The notes under the pieces are model-generated. The model ran no database searches and was not told where the DNA came from. It saw nothing but the letters and a program-made list of their open reading frames with translations. Source: Lentilactobacillus raoultii (GTDB lineage: Bacteria > Bacillota > Bacilli > Lactobacillales > Lactobacillaceae). Taken from it: 64,000 bases of DNA. A program made the translations under genes and the position numbers. Below are positions 47,846 to 57,385 of this stretch, one piece after another. Position 1 is the stretch's first letter; each line of letters begins with the position of its first letter. The stretch is from positions 88,510 through 152,509 of the forward strand of contig NZ_LS422984.1 in NCBI RefSeq assembly GCF_900411375.1, in the 5' to 3' direction.

Positions 47846-49660
47846 ATGTTATTCAAGATTTCACTATCCGGTGTAAAAGCTCGGTGGAAAGATTATCTGA
47901 TTCTTTTTTCTGGGATGATAATGACAGTGGCAATTTTTTATATGTTTGAGGCAATTTCAACCAATAATAAATTCACAACTGCGACTTCTGTTGGCCAAAA
48001 TGCCAAATTTGTTTTTATTTTTGGGTCAATTTTGCTAGCCATTATTACATTGGTTTATGTTTTTTATGCCAATAGTTTTTTAATGAGTATGCGAAAACAC
48101 GACTATGGCTTGTTTATGATGTTGGGGGCCAAATCTTCAAAAATTAGTTTTTTAATTATCATTGAAACACTCGCGGTTGGCTTTTTATCAGCACTAATTG
48201 GGATCATTCTTGGCTTAGGACTGACCAAAGCGATCAGCGGGCTCTTAATGAATCAACTTCAAATTTCGTTGAAATATTTTACTGCTATTTATCCACCGGC
48301 TATCTTAACAACTTTAATTTTGTTCATGATTTTATTTGTTATCGCTGGTGCTTTGAATGCTTGGACATTTAGAAGAACCTCTGCATTGGCACTTCTACAC
48401 GCTGAGGACCGAACTGCCTGGAAAAAGCCGAAATCAGTTATCCTATGGAGCGAAGCAATTGTTGGCGTGCTCTTGTTAGCTGGTGGATATTATGCACTTT
48501 ATCAGGTACGATCATTAATGTTAATGTCCATTGTGATTGGGTTAGTCACTATTGTTTTGGGAACTTATTTAACGTTTAATTCGTTCTTTGTCATGTTACT
48601 TGAAATGCTGCAAAAGTCCACTCTTAGTCAAAAGGGGATAAATGAATTTACAATTGCTCAGTTGAAATTTCGGATTCGTGACCTCACTAAAATTCTATCA
48701 GTTGTTTCGCTGTTATTTGCGTTGGCTTTGGGTGCCATTACGGTAGGAATTGGGTTTAAAAATTCCGTTTCAAAATTGGCGGATGCAAATACGCCTTACG
48801 CCATTTCAACTGTCAGTCAATCGTCAAAAATGAACTCATTAATTAATAAACTTGATGATAAAACGGTTATTCGTTATCAACATAAAACGGTTGGAAAAAC
48901 GATCTATTATCGGGCAGATGATTTTCAAAAAACTCCGGTAAAATATACTCACCTTACCCAAAAGTCGAGTGAGCCAATCATCATTAAGAGCCGACTAAAA
49001 GATTTAAAAAATCCCAGCACCAGTGCCTATCAAAGCTTTTCCCGGCTTCAGGATCCAAAGCAGCAATCCTATCAATTAAAGTTTGTTTCACCAGCTGCCT
49101 TTAATCGAATTAATCGACCTATTCAAATGCTCACGTTGATTCATGTCAAAAACTTAGATGCCCAATATCGGTCTTTAAAAGCAATTTATGATCTCCAAAA
49201 TCAAGAACTTGGTTCAAATATGTTGTTGATGTCGGGTGAATCATTTATGGTTTATATGCAATTAAAGTCGTTATTTGCCAGCTTTGAGTTTATGGGAATC
49301 TTCTTAGGAATTGCGTTCCTAGCGATGCTTGCCAGTTGCTTGATGTTTAAAATTTTGAGTGGCGCAGGAAGTGATAAAGCACGCTTTGAAATGCTTAATA
49401 AAATAGGTACCAGAAAGTGGCTTTTGAAAAAATCAATCATGCTCCAGATTTTAGGCTTGTTTGCTTTGCCGGCCATCTTAGGTCTCATTGATGTTGCTTT
49501 TGGGCTGCAGCTTTTTACCAGAGGAAATTTGTTGTCGAACGCTTATCAAACGTTTAGCTATTCAGCAATTGGCTTTCTTGTGGTATATTTAATTTATTAT
49601 GCTGCAACGGTTTTAATTTATACAAGAATTGTAATTCCAAAAATCAGAGCAGAAAAATGA
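47846..49660 (+). CDS. FtsX-like permease of BceB type
   Basis: 604 residues with about ten membrane helices: four N-terminal, a long extracellular domain (~315-460; TVIRYQHKTVGKTIYYRADD) and C-terminal helices. Shape matches BceB/VraG permeases for antimicrobial-peptide detoxification and sensing, but no BceRS-type kinase is nearby; the linked regulator is GntR-type instead. ATG 47846 after GGAGGGAG. Overlaps nothing; the next start lies inside its end region. Confidence 0.9.
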   Translation: MLFKISLSGVKARWKDYLILFSGMIMTVAIFYMFEAISTNNKFTTATSVGQNAKFVFIFGSILLAIITLVYVFYANSFLMSMRKHDYGLFMMLGAKSSKISFLIIIETLAVGFLSALIGIILGLGLTKAISGLLMNQLQISLKYFTAIYPPAILTTLILFMILFVIAGALNAWTFRRTSALALLHAEDRTAWKKPKSVILWSEAIVGVLLLAGGYYALYQVRSLMLMSIVIGLVTIVLGTYLTFNSFFVMLLEMLQKSTLSQKGINEFTIAQLKFRIRDLTKILSVVSLLFALALGAITVGIGFKNSVSKLADANTPYAISTVSQSSKMNSLINKLDDKTVIRYQHKTVGKTIYYRADDFQKTPVKYTHLTQKSSEPIIIKSRLKDLKNPSTSAYQSFSRLQDPKQQSYQLKFVSPAAFNRINRPIQMLTLIHVKNLDAQYRSLKAIYDLQNQELGSNMLLMSGESFMVYMQLKSLFASFEFMGIFLGIAFLAMLASCLMFKILSGAGSDKARFEMLNKIGTRKWLLKKSIMLQILGLFALPAILGLIDVAFGLQLFTRGNLLSNAYQTFSYSAIGFLVVYLIYYAATVLIYTRIVIPKIRAEK

Positions 49661-49686
49661 TAATAGGAACGGTGGAGTGGTGCTCA

Positions 49687-50055
49687 ATGCAATTTCAATT
49701 TGATAGTTCCGAGCCGATTTACCGCCAAGTTGCTGAGCAGATTGAAGATGCAATTGCCAACGGGGGCTTTGAAGAAGGTGAACAAATCCCTTCAACTACC
49801 GAAATTTCAAAGGAGTTTCATATTAACCCGGCGACAGTTCTAAAGGGTATGAATATTGTGGTTGCCAAAAACTTGATTGAAAAGCGACGTGGCTTGGGAA
49901 TGTTTGTTAGTCGGGGTGCTCGTGATAAAATCGTGAATGAGAAACGGGATGAATTCTTTGAGTCATTTGTTGTTGGCTTAGTAAAAGAAGCCCGTAATTT
50001 GGATATTTCTGAGCAGGAATTACTTCAATTGATAAAGCGAGGTTATGAAAAATGA
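49687..50055 (+). CDS. GntR-family (YtrA-like) regulator
   Basis: 122 residues. A winged helix of the GntR type (EPIYRQVAEQIEDAIANGGF, PSTTEISKEFHINPATVLKG) followed by a short C-terminal helix only, the YtrA subfamily pattern. It probably represses the cluster at the inverted repeat near 47038-47063. I chose ATG 49687 after GGTGGAGTGG; an ATG at 49657 overlaps the permease stop. Overlaps the next ATPase by 4 bp. Confidence 0.93.
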   Translation: MQFQFDSSEPIYRQVAEQIEDAIANGGFEEGEQIPSTTEISKEFHINPATVLKGMNIVVAKNLIEKRRGLGMFVSRGARDKIVNEKRDEFFESFVVGLVKEARNLDISEQELLQLIKRGYEK

Positions 50056-50933
50056 GCATTTTGGAGGTCAGCCATGTGTCCAAAACTTTTGGCTCTAAAA
50101 ATGTGTTACAGGATGTTAATTTAACGTTTGAGGATAATAAAATTTATGGGCTCCTTGGTCGAAATGGAGCTGGTAAAAGCACGTTGCTTAATATTATGAC
50201 TAACCGGATTTTTGCGGATACCGGCCAAGTGAAGATCGATTCGGAAGATATTAGCGACAATGATGCTAAACTAGGACTTATATTTCTAATGAGTGAGGTA
50301 AATTTATATCCAAATGGGAATACTTTAAATCAGATTATTGCTGATACGGAACTCATTTATGGGAATTTTGACCACCAGCTTGCGCAACGATTGGCTGAGA
50401 AATTTGATCTGGATTTAACTTCAAAATTTGGTAAATTATCTACCGGTTATAATTCGATTTTTAAATTAATTCTTGCTTTATCCGTTCCCGTTAAGTTTGT
50501 CTTGTTGGATGAACCGGTGCTCGGCTTGGACGCTAATCATCGGGAGATGTTTTATTCCGAATTAATCCAATCTTATAGTGATCATCCTCGAGCATTTATC
50601 ATTTCGACCCATTTAATTGAAGAAGTTGCTAATTTAATTAGTGATGTCATTGTTCTGGATGAAGGACGAATTATGCTTAATTCGCCGGTTGAGGACGTGC
50701 TTGCCAAGACTCATTCAGTAGTTGGCCCGCAGAAGGATGTAATGGCTTATACAAAAGGACTGAACGTTATCGGGCACGACAATATGGGGACAATTCGTGT
50801 GAACTATGTCTATGGCGATTTAGATGATCGGCAGTTGCCGGATACAGTTCAATTATCCAATTTTGATCTTCAAAAATTATTTATTTTCCTCACAAATCAA
50901 TTTGAGGGGAGTCGTCATGATGAAAACCAATAA
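50052..50933 (+). CDS. ABC transporter ATP-binding protein (YtrB-like)
   Basis: 293 residues. Walker A GRNGAGKST (~36-44), signature LSTGYNSIF (degenerate LSGGQ), Walker B VLLDEPVLGLDANH and His switch STHLIEE. The C-terminal ~80 residues are an extra domain of ABC-2-type ATPases. It pairs with the membrane protein that overlaps it by 17 bp. Confidence 0.92.
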   Translation: MSILEVSHVSKTFGSKNVLQDVNLTFEDNKIYGLLGRNGAGKSTLLNIMTNRIFADTGQVKIDSEDISDNDAKLGLIFLMSEVNLYPNGNTLNQIIADTELIYGNFDHQLAQRLAEKFDLDLTSKFGKLSTGYNSIFKLILALSVPVKFVLLDEPVLGLDANHREMFYSELIQSYSDHPRAFIISTHLIEEVANLISDVIVLDEGRIMLNSPVEDVLAKTHSVVGPQKDVMAYTKGLNVIGHDNMGTIRVNYVYGDLDDRQLPDTVQLSNFDLQKLFIFLTNQFEGSRHDENQ

Positions 50934-51690
50934 AATTACCAAATATTTATTTAAACGGCAGATTGTCATTTTAGGTGAAATGTATTTAGTTACTTTTTTG
51001 GCCATTTATATTTTACCGTTATTGCTGTCCATCATTACAGGGTCCTTGCGCAGTTATTCGTTTGGAAATATTTTGAAGAATTCGCCAATTACAGGCTTCT
51101 TCACGTTTTTTATGTTTATTATCGCAACTTTGTCGTATGAAAATTTTAAATTTTTAATTCAAAATGGCATCTCTAGGAAAACCTTCTTTGAAGCTCAAAT
51201 TACAGTCTATGGCTTATTTATTTTAATTGGCAATACAATTAATCTTTTGTACAATTATTTAATTTATACGCCAATGGCTCATCGAAGTAATTTTGACTTA
51301 TTTATGGCAGTATATGCTAAATTCTTTAATCATGAATTGACATCGGTAGGGGCTCATTTCATCTTTAGTGCTTTGATTTTAGTAACCATGACATTGATTG
51401 GGATGACAATTGGCAGTTTCTTATCTCTCTTTTCAAGAACTTGGCAGCGGATTATTTTAGTTGCTACCCCAATCATTGGCGGTGTCACACTAATTTATAT
51501 TTTTAGTGCCTTACGAACCTCTTCATTTAAAATGACTTGGGTGGAAACATTTGCTGAGTTTATATTTGGGTATCATCGAAGTGGCATTTTTAATCCGTTT
51601 CCAATGATGGGTTTCATGTTGATTGTTAACATCGCTTTACTAGTGATTATTCGATATTTATTTTCAAAGAAACAGCTAAAACGCGAATAA
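50917..51690 (+). CDS. ABC-2-like membrane protein
   Basis: 257 residues, six predicted membrane helices; no catalytic motif. It is the permease partner of the YtrB-like ATPase. I chose ATG 50917 after AGGGGAG; a longer in-frame extension to 50824 lies inside the ATPase gene. Last gene of the cluster. Confidence 0.85.
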   Translation: MMKTNKITKYLFKRQIVILGEMYLVTFLAIYILPLLLSIITGSLRSYSFGNILKNSPITGFFTFFMFIIATLSYENFKFLIQNGISRKTFFEAQITVYGLFILIGNTINLLYNYLIYTPMAHRSNFDLFMAVYAKFFNHELTSVGAHFIFSALILVTMTLIGMTIGSFLSLFSRTWQRIILVATPIIGGVTLIYIFSALRTSSFKMTWVETFAEFIFGYHRSGIFNPFPMMGFMLIVNIALLVIIRYLFSKKQLKRE

Positions 51691-51806
51691 TTGAATTTAA
51701 AAGCTTCTTAAGCAACCAAATTTGTCTTGATTTGAATGGGTTGGCTAGTCGGCTTTCGTAATTGCAATTAAAATATGGCAAAAAATTTTATTATCCGTTT
51801 TTTTAA

Positions 51807-51815
51807 TGTTATACT
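51807..51815 (+). promoter_or_regulatory. Extended -10 promoter of ddl
   Basis: TG-T-TATACT, 37 bp before the ddl start codon, with a poor -35 box. Confidence 0.6.
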
Positions 51816-51852
51816 TAAGTTTCTGAAATATATACGAATAGGATGAGAAATC

Positions 51853-52980
51853 ATGGAAAATACTAAAAAGCTCCACGTTGGCCTGATCTTTGGTGGTAAT
51901 TCTTCTGAACACGATGTTTCGAAGCGTTCGGCGCATAATATTTACGATGCGATGGATAAGGATAAGTATGACGTGAGTCTGTTTTTGATGACTAAAGATG
52001 GCTACTTTTTAGGAACAAAAGCCTCAACTCGGGTTTTTAATGGTGAACCTGAGGATGAGGTTGCGCGCCAAGAAATTGCTAAGCTTGATAAAAGTAATCC
52101 ACTTGCACCAATCCTTAATTTGAGTGAGGATGCTAATATTGACGTCTTCTTCCCAATCATTCATGGTAACTTGGGCGAAGATGGTACGATTCAAGGGCTG
52201 TTGCGATTATTAAATAAACCATATGTTGGTAGTGGTGTGTTAGCTTCAGCAATGTCTTTTGATAAAGATATTACTAAGAAAATTTTAAAATTGGCTGGAA
52301 TTGCGATCACCCGTTACGAACTTCTAACGCCATTGACTGTTGAAAACTACAGTTACGATTCCTTAAGTGCTGAGCTGGGACAAGTTCTGTTTGTCAAGCC
52401 GGCAAACCAGGGATCTTCTGTAGGAATTCATAAAGTTGAAAACGCCGATGACTATGCTGAAGCTATACGGGATGCATTTCGCTATGATAGTAAAGTCCTA
52501 GTTGAAGAAGCAATTGAGGGACCTGAAGAGTTGGAAATTTCAGTTTTGGGGAATCTTCATCCGATTGCTTCCAAGGTTGGTGCCATTAAGATCCCAGCTA
52601 ATGACGAATTTTACACTTATGATAATAAATTTGTCGATGCTAGTCAGGTTCAATTTGATGTTCCAGTAAAGATTCCCGAAAGTTTATCACAACAATTAAC
52701 TAAAATGGCACTTGACTCATACCGGGCACTTGGGTTGAAGGGAATGGCCAGAATCGATTTCTTAGTTTCTCAAGATCAGGAGCCATATGTTAGCGAGGTA
52801 AATACATTACCTGGTTTCACAAATATTAGCTTATATCCCCAGTTGTTTGCGGCCTCAGGAATTTCGTATACTGAGTTGATTGATCGATTAATTCAGTTGG
52901 CAAATGAAGAATTCGAACGGCAGTCTAAGGTTTTGTATGACTTTAAACCATTACCACCGCGAGATCAAGATATTAAATAA
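51853..52980 (+). CDS. ddl: D-alanine--D-alanine ligase
   Basis: 375 residues, ATP-grasp fold: N-terminal GGNSSEHDVS (~15-24), glycine loop KPANQGSSVG (~180), metal-binding ARIDFLVS and EVNTLPGFT. The omega-loop Y/F residue that distinguishes D-Ala-D-Ala from D-Ala-D-Lac ligases is not confidently placed here. Vancomycin response therefore cannot be read off. ATG 51853 after AGGATGAG. Confidence 0.95.
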   Translation: MENTKKLHVGLIFGGNSSEHDVSKRSAHNIYDAMDKDKYDVSLFLMTKDGYFLGTKASTRVFNGEPEDEVARQEIAKLDKSNPLAPILNLSEDANIDVFFPIIHGNLGEDGTIQGLLRLLNKPYVGSGVLASAMSFDKDITKKILKLAGIAITRYELLTPLTVENYSYDSLSAELGQVLFVKPANQGSSVGIHKVENADDYAEAIRDAFRYDSKVLVEEAIEGPEELEISVLGNLHPIASKVGAIKIPANDEFYTYDNKFVDASQVQFDVPVKIPESLSQQLTKMALDSYRALGLKGMARIDFLVSQDQEPYVSEVNTLPGFTNISLYPQLFAASGISYTELIDRLIQLANEEFERQSKVLYDFKPLPPRDQDIK

Positions 52981-53061
52981 CACTCACTATCGATATAAAT
53001 TGAAAAGCATCGGTTTATATTAACGGGTTATTCTAAACGGGTAGTGATGTGTATTGATTAA

Positions 53062-53117
53062 AAAGTGGAAGCGACTTGTCTTGGATTAAACTTTTGACAA
53101 GCAGCATTCCGCTTTTT
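53062..53117 (+). terminator. Possible terminator after ddl
   Basis: AAAGTGGAA and TTGTC pair with GACAA and TTCCGCTTT, followed by a T run. Confidence 0.6.
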
Positions 53118-53137
53118 GATTTGGGGGTGGTCAGATA

Positions 53138-54658
53138 TTGAATAAAATAATTTTTCAAAAGTTTAATTTTCTTTTTATTAGTTTTACGCTATTGGTAACC
53201 TTTTTAAAATGGCTCATGCTGGTCTCTAACAGTGACCTGATTTCAGTGGTGAGTGCATTGCTATCGATTGGGTTATTAGGATCCGTGATTTTTCTTGGGG
53301 CATCAAAGCAACTACCTGATAACAGCCACTTTCGATTTAAATCAATGCTGGCCTTTATTCTTACAATTTTGGGGTTGTGGGGGCTGTTATTGCCATTGGG
53401 GTTATTTGGATTAAGTAGTTATTTTATAACTGCTTTCCCTTTAAGTGGCAATCAGTTTACCTGGTTGACAATTAACCGATATTGGATAGTGGGCAGCTTG
53501 GGGATACTTTATATTGCTCTATTAACCATTGCACTGGTTATGAGACGATTTTTCTATTATTGGTTTCAAAATCTCGACCAACGACTGCTTCAAGTGCTAA
53601 AAAGGGCATGGCGGGCTTCATCATTAAAGGATTTATTAATAAGTTACACGCTAATTTTTACTCAAATCGCTTTAATTGCTGGCCTTGTTGGCGGACTAAT
53701 GTTGATCAACGCCTTGATTAACCAAAGGCTTTTTTTCATTTTAAGTCTTGGCATCATTAATTTATTGATTCCACTAATTGAGCTTGACCTTCTTTTTAAG
53801 CTGCTCACATTCCCAGTAGAAGAGTCAATCAAGAGGTTGAAATTCTCTTTAAGACCAGCTTTAGGAGTTGGCTCTTTGCTACTAATTACGTTAATGAGTA
53901 ACTCTTGGTATCCTGGATCGACAGCACTTTCTCAACAGACGATTATTGTGCATCGGGGTGTGATTAATGGCAATAGTATTCCTAACACAATTGGCTCTCT
54001 GAAGAAAAATAGCCGATACCATTTTCCTTATATTGAAATGGATGTACAGGAAACAAAAGATCACCATTTTATCTGTGCTCATGATGATACTATCAAGACG
54101 CTTCATCATCGTCGCCAAGAAATTGATCATTTAAAACTGGCAACTATCAAAAAGTTACATCGTACTGAATTATTTGGAAAGTATTTAAAACTTGCTAACC
54201 GGTTTAAGCAACCCTTAATTGTTGAACTAAAAGTTACCAACGATTCTGATAAAGAGATGGGGACCAGGTTTGCTAACCAATTTGGGAAACAACTATTAAA
54301 GCAACCTAGTATGGTGCATTCCGTTGGTTATAATTTTTTGCGTCAAATCAAAACCCGTTTTCCAAAAATTAGAATTGGTTTGGTCACGATGCTTAACTTT
54401 TCAAGGATTGCCAATTATCGGGTTGATTTTTATACATTGCAGCATACGACGCTGACACCATTTTTATTACGATCAATTCAGCCCAAACGGCCTGTTTACG
54501 CATGGACTGATGATCATATCTGGTCCATGAAACAACTAAGTCTGATGGGAGTTGGTGGCCAAGTAACTGATCGGGCATTCGCCTTAAAAAAGTTGCAATT
54601 TCTACCACAAAGAAATAATTGGTTATTATTGCTAAATTTGTTAACCACATATTTATAA
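53138..54658 (+). CDS. Membrane-anchored glycerophosphodiester phosphodiesterase
   Basis: 506 residues. The N-terminal ~265 residues form about seven membrane helices (GDPD membrane domain); the C-terminal GDPD domain has HRGVING (~270), the metal ligands E and D in YIEMDVQETKD, and FICAHDD. It hydrolyses glycerophosphodiesters or may act on lipoteichoic acid-type polymers. TTG 53138 after GGGGGTGG. Confidence 0.9.
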   Translation: MNKIIFQKFNFLFISFTLLVTFLKWLMLVSNSDLISVVSALLSIGLLGSVIFLGASKQLPDNSHFRFKSMLAFILTILGLWGLLLPLGLFGLSSYFITAFPLSGNQFTWLTINRYWIVGSLGILYIALLTIALVMRRFFYYWFQNLDQRLLQVLKRAWRASSLKDLLISYTLIFTQIALIAGLVGGLMLINALINQRLFFILSLGIINLLIPLIELDLLFKLLTFPVEESIKRLKFSLRPALGVGSLLLITLMSNSWYPGSTALSQQTIIVHRGVINGNSIPNTIGSLKKNSRYHFPYIEMDVQETKDHHFICAHDDTIKTLHHRRQEIDHLKLATIKKLHRTELFGKYLKLANRFKQPLIVELKVTNDSDKEMGTRFANQFGKQLLKQPSMVHSVGYNFLRQIKTRFPKIRIGLVTMLNFSRIANYRVDFYTLQHTTLTPFLLRSIQPKRPVYAWTDDHIWSMKQLSLMGVGGQVTDRAFALKKLQFLPQRNNWLLLLNLLTTYL

Positions 54659-54691
54659 TTTTGCGTATATAACTAGTAGAGGTGATGGAAA

Positions 54692-55234
54692 ATGACTACT
54701 AGATGCTCATGGGCAACTAAAAGCCCAGAATTAATGGTTTATCATGATACGCAGTGGGGAAAGCCAACTCGCGAAGTTCAGACACTATTTCGAGCATTGT
54801 GTTTGGAAATTCTGCAAGCTGGACTGGCATTTCAGGTGATTTTAAAGCATGAAGATGGTATGGACCAGTTGCTTCATCGATTTTCTATTAATTACTTGGC
54901 AAAATTAGACTTGGACGAATTGAATTTTCTGTGCCGGGACAAACGAATGATCAGAAATCGGCGAAAAATTCAAGCGATTATTGATAATGCCAAAATTGTT
55001 TCCCAAAACCCCGGTTATTTTGTTGATTTAACTTGGGCACCCGTCCATTACGTTCAGTTAGACCACGTTTTGGTGAAATCACTGAGAAGTGAAGACTACC
55101 AAGAATTTGTTAAGCCGTTTGTGTCGGCGTTTAAAGAGTTTGGGTTAAAAAGAATCGGGCCGGTGACTGTTTATAGTTATTTACAAGCTGTTGGGGTAAT
55201 CAATGATCATTTAGTAACGTGTGATTTTCGATAG
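54692..55234 (+). CDS. tag: DNA-3-methyladenine glycosylase I
   Basis: 180 residues. Family start TRCSWATKSPELMVYHDTQWG has the Cys and His of the zinc snap, and the helix-hairpin-helix-like segment IGPVTVYSYLQAVGVINDH ends in C-terminal zinc ligands (C near residue 178). Removes 3-methyladenine from DNA. ATG 54692 after AGAGGTGATGG. Confidence 0.9.
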   Translation: MTTRCSWATKSPELMVYHDTQWGKPTREVQTLFRALCLEILQAGLAFQVILKHEDGMDQLLHRFSINYLAKLDLDELNFLCRDKRMIRNRRKIQAIIDNAKIVSQNPGYFVDLTWAPVHYVQLDHVLVKSLRSEDYQEFVKPFVSAFKEFGLKRIGPVTVYSYLQAVGVINDHLVTCDFR

Positions 55235-55318
55235 TCTTTAAAGTCATTGATTGTGACAGAATTTGTTAACTTAAGTGGAGTTAAAATGGATTTCAAAATT
55301 TAGAAAGGAGCATCTTTA

Positions 55319-56242
55319 ATGCCAATTAAAATTACTGGTTCGGCCATTCGGCGGATTCGGAAAAAGAAAAAAATGTCTCAAAAACAACTGGCAGAAGGAA
55401 TTTGTACACAGGCAACCATTAGCATGATTGAAAGAAAAAACGTTTGTCCAAAAGTTGATATTCTTAACCAACTTTGTCAGCGTTTAGCAATTAATTTAAC
55501 GGATATTTCATATAATCCTCGTTATGGTGAGAAAACTTTTTCTTACATCGAAAGTGATATGCGTCGGCATTGTTATTTGCAAGCGCATGAACGAATGGAC
55601 AAGGTGAGCTTTGATAAATTGGAATCCAAGCTTTCGGAAGGCAAATATTATTGCTACCAAGGATTCGCAGAGCTTTATATTGATGATCGAATCGAAGAAG
55701 CTATCTATCACTTTAATTGGATGTTGACAAAGTATACCAGCAATAAATTAATTTTTTATCGTGCCTGGTCAAATTTGGGATTGGGCCTTGCCTATCATAA
55801 GCTCAACAAAACGGATCGGGCAACCAAATTTATTGAGGAGAGTATTCGAATTCTCGAAGAGATTCAGTTACATCAGGGATTGTATCGTGGCGTTGATATT
55901 TACGCAATTACTGATTTATATATTGACATCATCGCAACTTATATTGAACTTGAAAAGTATGATCGGGCATTGAATTTATGTACCAAATTTTTAAAACGTT
56001 TAACCTCAGATAATTCAATGTATAAAGTTGATGTATTGGAAGAATTAGCTTCTAAGTGCTTATATGCAAACGGCCAGCCACTCGAAGCAACGATGCGTCA
56101 ATTTGCAGCGATGTTTATTGCTGATTTGCGCGGGAATCAGCCGCTTTATGAAAAGATTATGACTAAAAACCAAAAATATCTGGTTGATTTGGTTAAAAGT
56201 GAAGTGAATAAAACCAAAGGTCATCACACGTCTATTATGTAA
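55319..56242 (+). CDS. HTH-TPR transcriptional regulator (RRNPP-like)
   Basis: 307 residues. An N-terminal XRE helix-turn-helix (~8-62; IRRIRKKKKMSQKQLAEGIC) and helical TPR-like repeats (~70-300). The layout is that of Rgg/PlcR-type regulators, which bind short signal peptides. No pheromone ORF is evident on either side. ATG 55319 after GAAAGGAGC. Single-gene unit ended by a strong hairpin. Confidence 0.85.
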   Translation: MPIKITGSAIRRIRKKKKMSQKQLAEGICTQATISMIERKNVCPKVDILNQLCQRLAINLTDISYNPRYGEKTFSYIESDMRRHCYLQAHERMDKVSFDKLESKLSEGKYYCYQGFAELYIDDRIEEAIYHFNWMLTKYTSNKLIFYRAWSNLGLGLAYHKLNKTDRATKFIEESIRILEEIQLHQGLYRGVDIYAITDLYIDIIATYIELEKYDRALNLCTKFLKRLTSDNSMYKVDVLEELASKCLYANGQPLEATMRQFAAMFIADLRGNQPLYEKIMTKNQKYLVDLVKSEVNKTKGHHTSIM

Positions 56243-56256
56243 ATTTCAAATCGGAC

Positions 56257-56306
56257 TTAAAGAAGCGTATCAAACAAATTTGTACTTGTTTGATACGCTT
56301 CTTTAA
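56257..56306. terminator. Bidirectional terminator
   Basis: A 21-bp perfect inverted repeat (TTAAAGAAGCGTATCAAACA and its complement), between the convergent HTH-TPR and usp genes. Confidence 0.9.
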
Positions 56307-56359
56307 AATTAATTAGTCGCAACGTTCACATAAATTGGAATTGATGCAATTCAATGAAA

Positions 56360-56842
56360 TTAGCCTACTCGCTTACTAGGATTTTTAGCAGGTTGATTAT
56401 TTAAATCAGTTCTAACAACCAACACATCACAGATTGCGGTTCGCGTTACATATTCTGTGACTGAGCCGATTAATAATCGTTCAACGGCATTGAGCCCCGT
56501 TGCACCAATCATAATCAAATCAATATTTAAATTTCTTGGAATATCGCGCGCAATAACCGTTTTTGGTGCGCCATACTCAATTGAATAGTCGACATCGTCT
56601 AAACCGGCTTTTTTGGCTTCATCAATATATTTATCCAAGGTTTGCTTGGCTGTATCAGTTACTTGCTCAACCATCGAAGTATCAAAACTTGAAATGTTTT
56701 GAAATGCTCGGGTATCGACGACATGTAATAAATGGAGAGATGCGTGGTTTCGAATTGCGACAGCAACGCCTTTTTTAAAAGCCAGTTCAGCTTCGTATGA
56801 ACCGTCAACTGGAACCAAAATTTGATTATATTGTTGTATCAT
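56360..56842 (-). CDS. Universal stress protein, UspA family
   Basis: 160 residues. The UspA fold with ILVPVDGSYEAELA at the N-terminus and ATP-binding-like GATGLNAVERLLIGSVTEYV near the C-terminus. Start ATG 56842 follows AAGGTGGG; a longer in-frame reading to 56983 crosses the promoter region. Role in stress is inferred from the family. Confidence 0.93.
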   Translation of the reverse strand: MIQQYNQILVPVDGSYEAELAFKKGVAVAIRNHASLHLLHVVDTRAFQNISSFDTSMVEQVTDTAKQTLDKYIDEAKKAGLDDVDYSIEYGAPKTVIARDIPRNLNIDLIMIGATGLNAVERLLIGSVTEYVTRTAICDVLVVRTDLNNQPAKNPSKRVG

Positions 56843-57074
56843 TTTGCCCACCTTCATTTCATCTTTATACCTTAATTGTACGTTATTTTGTTTCAAATAC
56901 AAAGAAATAAATAAGCGTCTTGCAAGACGAAGGCGGGTTGCAAAGAAAGATGAGTTATAGAGTATGACATAATCAAGCAACAACTCATCAAACTAAATTG
57001 TGATAATTAAAGATGAATAAACCGATTTTAGATTGCCGAGTTACTTTTTGCCATCGTCAAATTTTCAATAGCGG
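56843..57074 (-). promoter_or_regulatory. Leader/intergenic region upstream of usp, with hairpins
   Basis: On the minus strand GATGAGTT pairs with AACTCATC (about 56990-56950), and the palindrome CGTCTTGCAAGACG lies at 56916-56929. A TACAAT -10-like box (minus, about 56883-56878) precedes usp. Lactobacillales have a described RNA motif upstream of usp genes (Lacto-usp), possibly 6S-like; I cannot confirm that this is one. Confidence 0.35.
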
Positions 57075-57368
57075 CTACCTTTTGGGATGATTGATAATGT
57101 TCATCATCACCATTTCAAGAATGGTTCCAGCAAAAGTTGTCACTAACAAAACAATTAAAATAAAGATGTCATTTTGGATAATAATTGATAGGATTCCAAG
57201 AATTCCCAAAATAATAGAGGTAATCCCGCCGGATTTTGCGACTCTTGTCAATCTTGGATTTTTTGAAACTTCGATTTCAAACATTGTTTTGTTTAAATGG
57301 GAAAGTAGGTAATAACCGATGAAAAAAGTGATGAGAACGGCAAGGCCTACAAGAATATTAATGATCAT
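57075..57368 (-). CDS. Small membrane protein, unknown
   Basis: 97 residues with three hydrophobic stretches (~3-22, ~50-67, ~68-90) and a charged first loop (KTMFEIEVSKNPRLTRVAKS). No family recognised. Sits between rarA and usp; 17 bp after rarA start region's end is its upstream gap, so it may be expressed with the rarA transcript. ATG 57368 with a weak ribosome site (GGAGAAAAAA). Confidence 0.75.
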   Translation of the reverse strand: MIINILVGLAVLITFFIGYYLLSHLNKTMFEIEVSKNPRLTRVAKSGGITSIILGILGILSIIIQNDIFILIVLLVTTFAGTILEMVMMNIINHPKR

Positions 57369-57385
57369 TTTTTTCTCCAGTTGTT

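Noticed and set aside
56259-56306. Inverted repeat as a mobile-element end or operator
   Set aside because: Long perfect stem with A/T flanks lies between convergent genes, so it is best read as a bidirectional terminator.
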